Shown: positions 6,733-19,300 of the stretch, piece by piece
Position numbering within the stretch: position 1 is the first letter of the stretch
Layout of the letters: every line of letters starts with the position of its first letter
Source: Saccoglossus kowalevskii
Lineage: Eukaryota; Hemichordata; Enteropneusta; Harrimaniidae
Reading direction: 5' to 3'
Assembly (NCBI RefSeq): GCF_000003605.2
Contig: NW_003142819.1
Span: 1-38,975 of the forward strand
DNA: 38,975 bases
Notes under the pieces: generated by a model
Database searches by the model: none
The model's input: the letters and a program-made list of their open reading frames with translations, nothing else
What the model was told of the DNA's origin: nothing
Made by a program: the position numbers and the translations under genes

Positions 6733-8888
6733 GTATTTCATTTAAAAAAAATTCTATGTCACTGATTTGTTCATCACCATAGTTGGCCCACTTGAGGAAT
6801 TCTGTCATTCATTTGTAAGTTTGCTATGGATCGTCAACTACTGGCTACAAAATCTTTTCAAGACAATAACCCCACTGCTAATTTTTAATGTTTATTCACT
6901 ACATTTGAGTAAACTGATTTACAAATGACATTTTATTGTAAAACTTGAAGGTCATTGCTGCTAATCTTCACTAAGTGTGTATCTCTTAATTGAATTTGAT
7001 TTTGTTTTACAAAAGGTCATTCATGGGGGTGATCTTCTACTAAAATCTGAACATTTATAACATTTGTGGGGTTTCATATGTGTTTGCATATCACAGCTGT
7101 TACCAGTAGAAATGGATTAGCACAAAAATTCATTGAAATGGGAAATGTGTATCTCAAATCCAAAAAAATCGAAAATAATGTACATTGTGGCCACTTTCTA
7201 CCTACAAATTTGTGTTTGTGGTGTCAATAAATTTATCTTGTCTGTGTTTGAGATTTTAAGAGGGTTTTGTGTGTGGCTGGGAAGGTCACAGTTCAAGCAA
7301 GAGTGAGCTGTTTCAATCTGGCGTACCAGAGGGAGATTTGAAGAGATTTATGTCGGTCATTGGAGTATGCTAGGAAACGCAATGTTTCCTTGACTTCATA
7401 CATTTCAGTCTATTGTTTTGATAGCAGAAACTTGGCTGGCTGGCTCTCACTTTTGATTAACCTACTGAATTTGACATTTGCATAAATGAGAAGCATTCTT
7501 ATTATGAATCAAAATGGCAGTGGAATAATAGTCAAAGTAATTATAGTGGAAATTCTATTGATGTATAAAGAGGTCAACAGTTCACTTGGTTATCTCTACT
7601 TGGTTTAGTAGTACATGGATACTCAGAGTGTCTGAGTTTAAATGACCAAATACTTTTATTTATTAAAACAATGTTAATTGTGTTAAGGTTTCAGAAATTA
7701 TTTTCCTAGTGATTGTCGGGAGAGGCCTACATTGGTTTAGATTGGATACACGCAATAGTATTAACTGCTTGTTGTATTCAGAACCCTAGCAACTGCAAAA
7801 CTTGAATAGTCTTTATTTTCGACCTGTAAAAGGTCATACATCCTGGTACTTTTCTGGGGTTATTTTTAAATTTTTACAATTTTAAGGTTTTGGAAATAGT
7901 ATTGAGAGTGAACACACAAGTCTTGTCATGTAGTATTCGAGCCCTAACAATGGTACATAATGCAGGTGTGAATTTATTTTTCATTCCTATCGTTTTGGAT
8001 AAACTACCCAATAACTGAGATATTTTAATGTTATTGGTGAAAAGACCTTCAGCAGTAAATTAAACAGAGTTCAGGTCTTTGTCCACCACTCCTAAAGTCA
8101 TTTGTTCTTTGCTTTCACAATCAATTAAACAGTATACTGAAAATGGCTTGTTTTATATTTTGAAAGTCAGACTTTCAATGCTTTATTGAAATTTTCTGCT
8201 AATCAATAATATTTTTTTATTGATTTTTCAACAAGACACACAAAATTCACTTGAAATTTAAGATTAATTTATCCATCTTGTCATGAATTTTTTATTCACC
8301 TTCTTTGTGGTTTTGTCAATGTCATTGGTGGTAACTTCAGGAACAGCTTGACCCTTGTTATGCCCAGTCATTACTTTTAGTGCTTGTGCTATTATTAAGG
8401 TTCATTGACTTGTTTGTGTCTGCCCTCCTCAGTCTGTGTAAAACTGTACAGATTTCTATTCACAAAAGGAGATATCATGATGGTCTCAAGACACGATAGA
8501 ATTACACCAAGCCTTTGATTCACCAGCAGCTTCCAATTCTAAAGCCCTGCTCTTCATTGTTTTTGTTTAATTAATACATTCTTAAAAACTGTTAAACAGG
8601 TTGTGTTTATATTTTCACATCATAGCTTATTTGATTTAAAAATATATATTAGTATGGCTTATTTTGTTTATAATTACCAGGGATTCATTTTGTATACAAG
8701 AAAGCCAGTGAATCCCGGTCTTTCGTGCACAAAATGTGTGAAATAAACCGATACAACATACAAGCTTAAATAGAGTAGTCTTTCCTGTGACATGCTATAT
8801 AATTGTGTGTTCAGTGCTCCATCAGATCCAATTCGTTTGGAATATTACCTATTATGTTTTACTTTTTTTCGTTATCGCTTTCTTTCAG
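6733..8888 (+). other. Intron 5, no internal gene seen
   Basis: 2,156 bp, AT-rich and CpG-poor, with weak donor GTATTT and acceptor CTTTCTTTCAG. The only structure I note is a set of overlapping inverted repeats at 8680-8736, about 150 bp before exon 6. Confidence 0.85.
8680..8736. repeat. Overlapping inverted repeats (alternative hairpins) in intron 5
   Basis: GGGATTCA (8680-8687) pairs perfectly with TGAATCCC (8709-8716). In addition, the loop sequence starting CATTTTGTATAC (8686-8706) pairs imperfectly with the following GGTCTTTCGTGCACAAAATG (8717-8736). The two pairings share bases and are largely mutually exclusive. Confidence 0.6.
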
Positions 8889-8981
8889 ATGGTCACAAGA
8901 ACAAAGAAGATATTCGTTGGGGGGTTATCGGCAAACACAACAGCTGACGACATCAAGAACCACTTTTCTCAATATGGAAAG
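8889..8981 (+). CDS. Musashi exon 6: linker and first half of RRM2
   Basis: A 93-nt exon (31 codons, phase 0 on both sides) encoding [17 protein letters not shown] in context, then [15 protein letters not shown] (residues 105-135). It contains RNP2 of RRM2 (IFVGGL, 112-117) and helix 1. The acceptor is CTTTCTTTCAG and the donor is GTATGT. The exon begins with an ATG codon (M105, conserved in the family) with G at +4. The open frame continues a short way into both flanking introns, where retention would end the protein soon after K135. Confidence 0.97.
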
Positions 8982-9629
8982 GTATGTAACATTTTTTTCG
9001 TAAATGTTATTTAATTTAATGACGCTGTGTGTAAAGTACCAAGTGTTTCCATTGCCAATCACAACACACACATGTACTTGCACGGTACTGGTTATTTACA
9101 TGTCAAGAGTGTGGGCCACTGATAATTATGAAGCACCAGTATTTAATTGGTCTGTTAATTAGTGGGATGCCATTGCAATTTGGCATCCAGCAGTGATTTC
9201 ACATGGAATCTGATTGGATACTGCATGAGGTTTGCTGTTCTGCACTCTCATAAAAAAATGTGCTGGAGGTCTGTTTTTTTGATCAATGAAGAAAACTCAT
9301 TGGGGGTATATTTAAAAGTTTAGTTACACTGTTGCAAATTGTAGCAGTAAATTGACTATAACAGAATGTTTATTGTTCTTTTGGATATTTATCAAGGTGT
9401 TAATGTACTGCTATTATGCTAATGTGCAGATTGTGTATGTCCATTGCCCTGGATGCTCACTCTACAACATTTTTTGCCCTTTTCGAGAATAGAACATCCA
9501 TTCTTCTTGTGTTTTATCAGGTACATTCCTATATGGTTTAGTACATGACGTATTAGCTGTAGTTTATCCTCTATATGCAATCGGTGATTTCAATAATTTG
9601 TATTCATCACAGATTTATTCATTGTGCTG
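8982..9629 (+). other. Intron 6, first 650 bp
   Basis: Begins with donor GTATGT. The sequence is AT-rich with many TG and CA dinucleotides and few CG. No gene, RNA or repeat is recognised before the 48-bp array. Confidence 0.8.
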
Positions 9630-10330
9630 CAATGTCTGATTGTTTAATAGTTTTCACAAACTGCCAAGATGGTGCAGCAACGTGTAATGGTTTAGTAGTT
9701 TCACAAACTGCCAAGATAGTGCAGCAACGTGTACTAGTTTAGTAGTTTTCACAAACTGCCAAGATAGTGCAGCAACGTGTACTAGTTTAGTAGTTTTCAC
9801 AAACTGCCAAGATAGTACAGCAACGTGTAATGGTTTAGTATTTTTCGCAAACTGCCTAGATAGTGCAGCAGCGTATGATGGTTTAGTAGTTTTTGCAAAC
9901 TGCCTAGATAGTGCAGCAACGTGTAATGGTTTAGTATTTTTCGCAAACTGCCTAGATAGGGCAGCAGCGTATGATGGTTTAGTAGTTTTCGCAAACTGCC
10001 AAAATAGTGCAGCAACATGCGATGGTTTAGTAGTTTTCGCAAACTGCCAGGATAGTGCAGCAATGCGTAATGGTTTAGTAGTTTTCGCAAACTGCCTAGA
10101 TAGTGCAGCAACGTGTAATGGTTTAGTAGTTTTTGCAAACTGCCTAGATAGTGCAGCATCATGCGATGGTTTAGTAGTTTTCGCAAACTGCCTAGATAGG
10201 GCAGCAACGTGCGATGGTTTAGCTGTTTGCGAAAACTGCCTAGATAGTGCAGCAACGTGCGATGGTTTAGTAGTTTTTGCAAACTGCCTAGATAGTGCAG
10301 CAACGTGCGATGGTTTAGTAGTTTTCATGC
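9630..10330 (+). repeat. 48-bp minisatellite in intron 6, rich in Musashi-type binding motifs
   Basis: About 14 units of 48 bp, seen by the recurring core CAAACTGCC (from about 9656 to 10280) with one 47-bp unit near the left end. The sense strand of a unit reads GGTTTAGTAGTTTT, then CGCAAACTGCC, then TAGATAGTGCAGCAACGTG and a variable end. GTTTAGT occurs 13 times: 9690, 9737, 9785, 9833, 9881, 9929, 9977, 10025, 10073, 10121, 10169, 10265 and 10313. The unit at 10217 has GTTTAGC instead. Most units also contain GTAGT and GATAGTG. Units differ mainly at CpG positions (TTCGC, TTCAC, TTTGC). Since 48 is divisible by three, frames stay open on both strands, including a 248-codon one on the minus strand, but I see no sign of a gene. 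Confidence 0.95.
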
Positions 10331-13300
10331 CAACATTATTAGTTCCAAGCATGTACACCATGCTGAATAAATTGTGAATGGTGTAATTATAGGACAGCAA
10401 TGCTAGCTTCGTTTTTTTGCAACCTTTGACCTGTCAATTACATTGGACCAGAGAATGTGATTAGGTGGAAGCCTTTCACGTCCTCTGCTGCATAAACAAG
10501 AATGATTCTACCTGGATGTATTGTCTCCCATTCAATTGGAAATTTGCTTTTCATTCGGTTGTGTTTGTTGAATTTTTAATAAGGTGTGTTGGGTTGACGT
10601 AGAGTATAGGAATAGAGCTTGCTTTCATCTGGCATTGTTAGCGGTTGTATGAGTGAATAAGGCGACCATGTGTTTACCTTTGTGTTGGATTATGCGACAA
10701 CATTGTCTAAAAGCCAGCATAGTTCATGCAAGGAAAAAACTCTGTTGGGCTGCCTAGGTACTCCTATACAATTGTTGTTGTAACATACATAGCGGAAACT
10801 GTTGTCATAATACCATACTTTTTTTCCCATAATGATTTATTCGGTTCACTTTGTAAAAGGTTGAATTACAACAACCCTATTGCACACTAATTGTATCATC
10901 ATTCGATCTTTAGCAATACATTTTTGTTTGTCTAATTAACAATGAAAGCAAAACTCTGATCAGGCAATATTTTCTGTGCATGTATTTGAAAATTGGTGTT
11001 TAATCTTCTCTCATTTCTTTTTGTTGGGCTGCCGGTTTCACTGAATGAAAAAAAAATATTTAAGTAAATAAGTCAATGTTGCTTGTAGTTCAATCAAGTT
11101 TAGATCTCACTGACTTGTAATTATTTTAGTGCACTTCAATATAAAATTCAATTATTTGTTGCATCTGATTAAGGAAATAAAAACACATAACAAACATAAC
11201 TATGGGTAGACGTTCTATTATAAAATGTGCATATCATATACTTCAATGATTTATTTATATTTAGTTACGAGAAAAAAATCCGGTGCCGTCTACATATCAC
11301 TGATTGGTTTTCTGTAATTTTCTAAATACTGGTGACTTGCTTACATTTAGTATGACATGGTATCTCCTTGGAGTGCTTAAAGAATTTTGTGAATGGATCA
11401 TTTTGGAATTGTGCCATAATAGTTCTACCATATTAGCTCTATTAGTAGCACGTACATGACATGAATGTGTCTATTGTCAAATTAAGCCATATATTAATGA
11501 TCTAAATTAAGTAATGCAATATACAAGTCATGTGTGCCTCTGTTAGATGTGCATTTTCAATGGAGCAAATATGGTGCGAGACTGTCAAGTTTATACAAAC
11601 TATCTAAAAAATATAAAATATACACATTTCTGATAACAAAGAACTAATTTAGATCTATTTAGATAACATTCTGTTGTTTATCTACCATAATTAAAACTTC
11701 CAGACAGAGTATGTTGACAAATTCAAGCTGATAATGTTGGAACCATTTTAAATCCATAAAATTTGACGTTTGAAATTTTAAAGATATCTGATATTGTAAC
11801 TAATGCCAATATTGACTTTACACTAAGTTTCTGCATTTCGCTGTGTGTTATCCATTTACAGTCTTCTCACGTGTAATGCTTAAAAGAAAAAGTGTATACT
11901 CCTCAATCTGAAATTTGGTTTTCTAGTAGAATTGTAATCTCTTAACTAAATCCGAAAATCAGATTTTTTTATACTACTCTGGTGGGAAATTAAAGAATAA
12001 ATCCCTCAATTCTGCAAGTATTTTAATTGTGACTGGACCCAAATTAATTTGATTGTTAAAATAGTGATTGGTGGCAATTTAGTGGCGCATTGTTTGCAAG
12101 GCAATTATATTGCGGCTGTGTTTGTGTTCAATATGAAGGAATCTGTTAAAAGGCTATAAAATACATTATTGCTGATTGTTATTAGAATGGGATGAAAACT
12201 ACCTTAATTGCTTAGGAGTCATCAAGGGGGTTGAGACGGGCATATTCCTGTCATTATTACCACCACACCTAGACAATACATTGACTTTCCTGTTTCTGTG
12301 TGCTGTTTGTACGTATAGTTGAGCGAGAAAAATTATAAACACGTATGTAAACTAGATTATTTTCTTCACTGCAATTCTTAAATGTTCAACTAAAATTCAT
12401 TTTTAACTTCCAGAATTAAAACCAGACCAGTATCACTTTAATTGTCTACTATATTGAGACCTTTGCTTGCTCTCAACATGTTATGCGTTTTATGTATCTG
12501 TAGATGGCTACTTCATCAATATGCAGATTTTTTTGGTCCTCCTAATGGGTTTTTTGAGCACTGCATCTCACCATATATTATTATGAGATAGCATTGAAAG
12601 TTAGAGAGCAAGTCTCTAGCGCTGTCACTAATATGTTTCTACTTATTGTGAATAGCATGGTTTTCAAGCTATTTGGGTCTACTGTTGTGTGTAACTCGTC
12701 AATTTGGCCGAGAATGACACAGTGCAGCATTTTATTCTAATCTGTCTACATTGTAAATGAAACGTATACTTTGATCACTTTTTATATGGGTTTTGCTATT
12801 ACCTAATGAATTCAGTAGGGACATCTTGCCTACATTGGTTTCAATTCCATTTCTCCATAGAGTTTCTGATTTCCAAACCACATTCAAAGGGGATGCATTA
12901 TCCAAAATGGAAAATTGAAAAAAAAAAGAAGTTTTAAATCAAATTGTAGAATGAGATATCCTGCCCCCACAGGAATGTGTGCATGTCTGAATGTTCTAAA
13001 AGTGAATTGCTTGAAGTCTCCAATCAGTTGTAAGGCAATTTATGGTTAAATTTCATATAATTGCACATGTTTTAAAGGTATTGCTAATTGAGCTGCTAAG
13101 GTCTAGTCTTTATTTCAATGTATATGTTCAGTAGATGTTGTATAAAAGAAAGGATTCTTGATAATTTGAAGGTGGATAATTAGATATTTACTAAATTATC
13201 ATTTATTTTCTTTGGATCCTTTGATCTTAAACATGTATTTATTGCAAAGGACTTAAAAAGCGTGAAATTCCATAATAATTCAATAGTGACATATCTGCTG

Positions 13301-16300
13301 ACTTCAGTGCAAAGCTTGGCTTTTCTATGTCTAAAATTTCCAGTAATAGTCTTGAAAAGTAAGATTTCTTTTGCATCGCAAGCAAATGTATTGCATAAAA
13401 TTGCATATTTTAAGGATGGTAGTCACTGTGTAGTGTGGGGGTCAAGTACTCAGTAAACAGTATCTAAAATACTAGAAAAGATATTTCAGGAGATAAGCAC
13501 AGATTAAACTTGGTTGTGATTTTAGCTGGTAGGTATTCAGGGTTTAAAATTAAATTTGTACCTTATTGATCCATGTATGTAGTCCACTCATTTGTTTATG
13601 GTTCAAATAACAAAATCAACTATTTTACAAGAATAAACATCTGTGTGATATGTATTTTTTGGTTAAATTTTAGTGTGCATTGAGAAAAAAGTACGTACAA
13701 CATGCTTGTCACATAACTACCACCTGATTGCATACTCGTTAAACCATAACAACTCGACAATTGGTTAATATTGTGTTTCGTTGATGTTCAAATACAGATA
13801 CATGCAGTTTGTATCAAGATCCATGAAATGACTGTTGAACGAATGCAAATTACTTTCAAATTGCTCCCATAGATATGAAAGAAAAGAACTCGGCTCTATC
13901 AAATATATGAATCTTTTATTCCATTGTTTGTACACAATTATTTTGAAAGGCCTTCACTTTAAAAAAAAAAATAGTGTGTTGGAAAATGAATTTTTAAACA
14001 AAGCCACTAAAAAGGTATTCAATTTCTTATTCAGAAATGGACTCTGCTTTCTTTGACATAAAATGCTATATTATTGGAATTGTGCCATTAGCTCTAATTT
14101 CGCTCACCAAATCCTGCCATTTCTGTGACTGTTTGTCGCTGCATGTTTGCTGATCACCTCGTTTATACCTGCTACGTCAACTAAGTAATGCCAATGCAAT
14201 TATAAAATAGTAATGTTTGTGAAAGTTGTTTTAGAACCCCTGTCAATGTCCCTTCATCATATGCTTCCCATGATACATCTGACAATAATATGGTATTGTA
14301 AGTCTAACCTTCAAAATCAGAGATTAGTCATACTTAGTGCCCATTTTGATAGAAAAGAATGTTCACAGTATAACAAGATACATTTGTCTATTTGTAAATA
14401 AATGACAGTTTTGCCCAGCTGTATGAAAACAATTTAGTTGGATTGATGCTCATATGTAGTTTTCTTCTATTCTATGCTTTACGTTTCGATAAGTGCCTTA
14501 TTTGTGATTCAGATCAGCGTGACACAATTATTTTAATGCTGAGATAATTCATAAATGTTTTTGTTTATAGATAAATAAAAATTGCCCTCATTTTAAAATG
14601 TTTAAGCCATTAAATCTGAAATAAGTTATTCTATATGCAGAATGTGAGTCTCATTTGACATACTTGAAACAATTCCCCTCTCAAAATATACTTCAAATAT
14701 GAACAGAAAAAGTAGCTATTTGGAAACAGGAATGTATTGAAATAAATGCTCACATTTGTTGAGATTATAGTACTTGATGTAGCATCAAATAGCTGGTTGA
14801 AATTCCAAAGAAGCTTATGTATTTGATATTGAAACTGTATCTGGATATTAATACTTGCAGAGAGAACTAGCTAAAAGCGGCAAATACTTGAGAAAAGGTT
14901 TAAAATATGGCTGAACTAACAAGGGTGTTCGCTTTCTTTAATTAGTAGTAGCAGGTTATTTTATCTACTGTAGCCGTTGTTGGGGTCAGTGATTTTCCAC
15001 TATTAGTGATCCCTGTTGGCTATTTTTGCTGGTATAATATTGTCTCTGTATGTCAGTCTCTTGCCATGATTACCAGCATGAAATAAGACATTCCTGAAAT
15101 TCTATGTGCTTCATTGATGGAAGCATATTTGAATCAAAAAAGTACCCATCCAAGATTTTACTATCAAGAGGTATTAACCTATCAAAGTAGAATCAAATAA
15201 AATTTAATGTCTAAGGTGTGTGTTTGAATATTATAAGCCTATTTTCTCATAACCGCACCCTTTAATTCCGTTGAATTATTTTCAACTTCATGCAGTAATT
15301 TAAGAAACATGCTCTGCTCAAGTCTTGATGTTAAGATGCGCAACAAAGAGCTTTTTACTAGTCTACTGATTTGAGGGAGGGGCATGTTTTATCCCCAGTA
15401 AACACCGCCCCCCCAAATAACTGCCTATATGTGAAATTGTACATGCAAGACCCTCAACTTAGACAACTTAGATCATTATATTATAGAATGGGTTATATTC
15501 ATATTCAACTTCAATCTGAATTATTTAAATTGTGTGATATTATTTTATTCAACCTGTGAAAAAGTGGGAATATTCTCTTGTGTAAATGTCAAGGAATTTG
15601 AAATTACCAGGCCTGCTCACTTGTATAGAACACTGTTATTCAAATGTTTCAGGCATGCGGTCAGTGACTTTATTGAAATGACAGCCAGTTGTAGTGTGAA
15701 TTCCCTTTTCTTCTCACCTCCGGTAATGCATAAAATACAATTGCTAATTTACAGCATGTCAGCCCCTTTTCTGTGTACATTTCAGTGGCAAAGCCTCTTT
15801 CCATTCTCGCATCTTTAAGCAGGCAGAGAGTACAGTGTCCATACCCAACTTATAGGTCACAATTTCAATTTGCATAAACTGTTCTTTATATAACAGTATG
15901 AGTCATCATACTGACGACAAGCCAGGCAGGTAGGACCGATAAATGGTTGATTAGTGCTAAAGTCGGCACAACTTCAATCATGCAGCTGATGATCTATCCA
16001 AATTGCAATCAAGTTCAAATAAGTCATTAAATGGACCTTGTATTTCTTCCAAATCTTCAAAATATAAATCAGTAATTCTTGTAAGGAGTTAATTTTATTT
16101 TGACATAATTTTTATTATCTTATTAAAACAAGTTTCCTTCTGTTCATTAACAGGTAATATATTAAACCAGTTAGATTACAGTTTGAGTTTTCTATTCAAA
16201 TATGTATAATAGGTTAGGTAATTTGCAATTGAACGTGGTTTCGTGCGCAAATTCAGCTTCAGTATGCTACTGACCCAAACCACAGCTGGCCATTCCGTTA

Positions 16301-19300
16301 CTGTTAATAACATGTTATTAAATCAAATTCCTCAGTGTTTGGAATCTTTTCAGTGCCAATTTTAGCTCTGATTGTGTAAGTCTGCAAATAGATGTGCTTT
16401 TCACATCCCTTCTTATTTGTTTTGAAATAATAGAATCCATCTGTTGTAAAATGCTTCTGTTTGACCTCTGACCTCCCTTGTATTCTGCCATACTTTGAGA
16501 AAACCCTTCCATGATGGTTTATCTTGCATATTTAATCACGGTTCCCATCATGCATCATACCCATTCTTTGATATATTTTTGTTCATGTGCTCGAAAATTA
16601 AAATTGGGGATTACCGTATATTAGCATTTTTATGGGTGGTGAGAAAGTTCAGTAGAATTGAGTATCTGGTCAGTAATCAGAAATGGGGCCTATATATAAA
16701 TGTAATATTTAGCAGAAGAGAGAGAAAGGGAGAGGGGTTAAGGTGGTGTTGAGAAGAAGCACATTGTTGCACATCCCCAACATAATGCCTAATATTAAAT
16801 CCAACTTGTTTTTTTTAAACATCTTGTGGTGTTCATTACGAGATTAGGTTTCCATGTACATGTCTTATTTATTGAAGTGGCTTTACACTGTAAGGTGGCG
16901 CAGTGCTGCCCTGATTCAAGTAGTAGCCGAAGCCTATTACTGGCGTTCCCTTGTCCCCAAAAGCGTCTAATGTTCTCATGTACTTGTTAGACTACAGTCT
17001 CACCTGTCGCCTCAAGTACTTCTCTGCAATAAAAGAATGGATTTCTTACATGCATCTATTCACCATCACAATTATGTACCTTTCCTCTAGTGTAATGTCT
17101 ATTATTTCTTCAGGCTGTGATTTTTTTTTCCATATTTATAGAAACTCCATTATGCTTCGTCGTCATAGATGTAATTCCATTATGTGATTAAATTGTTTCA
17201 TATTATGCATAAGATTTGGTTCATAACAAAGATACCCCCCCCCCCCAAGTTTTCCAGAGAAGTTATGTATATTTACCTTATCAAACTCGCCCAGGATGCT
17301 AAAACCATAAAAAGGGACATGATAAAAGGGGTGAGGTGAACTGAATGTGTGACATTCATGCTTTGTGACCACACCCTCTTTAGTCTTCCTATTATTTGCA
17401 GCCAGTTTTCCAATTAGGCACCTCTTGGGCATCAGACTATTTTATTTTTATCTCAAATTTTTTCCATGCACCTAAATGAACTTGTAGTTTTCAGGCTGTC
17501 AAAAAGTGTTTCATGATAACCACAACTCAAAATTCCTGCAAGCCAAATCATCTAAAGTTCAACTCTTTAATATTTAACACGGACGTGCTATAGCGCCTTA
17601 GAGGATCAATTCGGTAACTCTAAGTTCTATCAGTTAATTACCATAGCTAACATACTTGGATCCGTTGTACATGCAGTCTTGCCGACCAGCAGGTAGAGAA
17701 GTTAAAGGTCATATAATACAAGATAGTATAATTAGTTGATCACTAATTAGTCTGATGAGAAACTGAAATTTGTTCACCTCTGGTTGGAAGGTTGTCTGTG
17801 TCACATGTCTCGACATTCTTGTTCCAGCCAGCATACAGAGTGCCGGTGTTAATAAAAGTCTGACAATCAGATGAAAAAAAAAAAATTTTCAACAATTTGT
17901 CAGGTGGATTTAACCTGCCTGATTCTGTAATTTTTACAGCAATATTTGTTGCTTGGCGGCATTCTGTTTTAAAATTAATTAAAATGGTTGGGCAGTTATG
18001 TTTTCATTAAAACTGCTGTGTAAAGTTAAACCATGTTTGACCACACCACAACACAGCATAACATTCATTTGCATTCACAGAGCTTTATACAAGGTAGATA
18101 ATAATGAAAAGCTTTTAAAATAAATAAAGGTATTGAAGGTGTTCAGTGAAAGACTTGAAAAGATGTGGTTGGAGTGTTGTTTTGGGGGCACACCCTCTCG
18201 TGAGAGGAGTTTTGCTGACTGACATTGTGGTAAAGCTTGTTGAAGCTTTTACACCACAATCTATAATAGGCAATATCAATACAGAGAACTTGTCAGTTGA
18301 TAAAAACACTGCTTTACTTAGTCAAGTAGGGATTTTCTTTTGGTTTCAAAGAAGGAAAGCTGTCTTTTTATTGAATGCTGAAAGTTTCTTATAAATATAA
18401 TTTTGTTTTCCAGAAACAAATTTTTTTTGAACATGTATATCATGTATGTTCAATATATTTTGAACATTGTGTTTAACAAGTTGGGTTTGATTACACTTGT
18501 CATGGGACTGTTCTTTCTATCAATTTGCCTGTTGTGACATGCTTATTCTTTTATGTCATAGTACATTTCACTACTAGTTTTTGTAGATATGAACTTGTTC
18601 ATTCATGTCTTAATTTGAAGCTAGATTAGTGCTAGAAAGATGCAAATTCAGGGTTTGTGCTAGTGTCTCAGCAAGATGAGTCCCACTTTTAAGAAATTGA
18701 AATTTGACCCTGGATAACTTTATTAGAGATTGGACCCTAACTTACCTGCAGAACTGGGTTCCTCTTCAATAATTGGAGTCCGGAAAGCAAAATGTGGGGG
18801 TTAACGCAATCCCTGAAATTAAGAATTTGACATTCTCTCAATACTAAATTGGGACTTGTATGTAGGCATATTTAGCATGTAACTGCACAAATTTGTAATA
18901 GTAATTACCATATTTGATGTTCTGGCATGTTTCAAACTCCTTGGTTATTCAGTCAGTTAAGTGTCTAAAACAGTGTCTTGCAAGATATCGATATTAACCT
19001 GAGTATGCATAAATTTTGGAAGGAAAGATGTAGCAACTAAATTTTAGTGCTCAAATTGCACAAAGTGATCTGTGAAATCACTTGTTTCAACATCAAAATG
19101 CATCATAATTTTATCATGAATGTCACTTACTACTATAGAAAGATTTAACCATGATATTCATTTAAAACTGCCATGACTACCGAACAGAGATTTATCCAAA
19201 ATAAAACCGTTAATCTCAACTGTTGGTGAGGAACAATGTCTTCGCAAGATAGACAATAATTTACATAATACGTAAGCATGCAGGATTAACACTTTCCTTC

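Noticed and set aside
8787-9014. Frame reading through exon 6 from intron 5 into intron 6, starting with a hydrophobic peptide
   Set aside because: The hydrophobic start is the polypyrimidine tract of intron 5 read as codons. The true coding part is only 8889-8981, bounded by consensus splice sites that match the family protein.
10063-10377. 104-codon plus-strand frame of CNGLVVFANCLDSAAT-type repeats
   Set aside because: A by-product of a 48-bp tandem repeat lacking stops in that frame. It is inside an intron and has no splice connection to Musashi.
17163-17432. 89-codon minus-strand frame in intron 6
   Set aside because: Contains a glycine run produced by a poly-C tract and no domain, as expected by chance in 25 kb.
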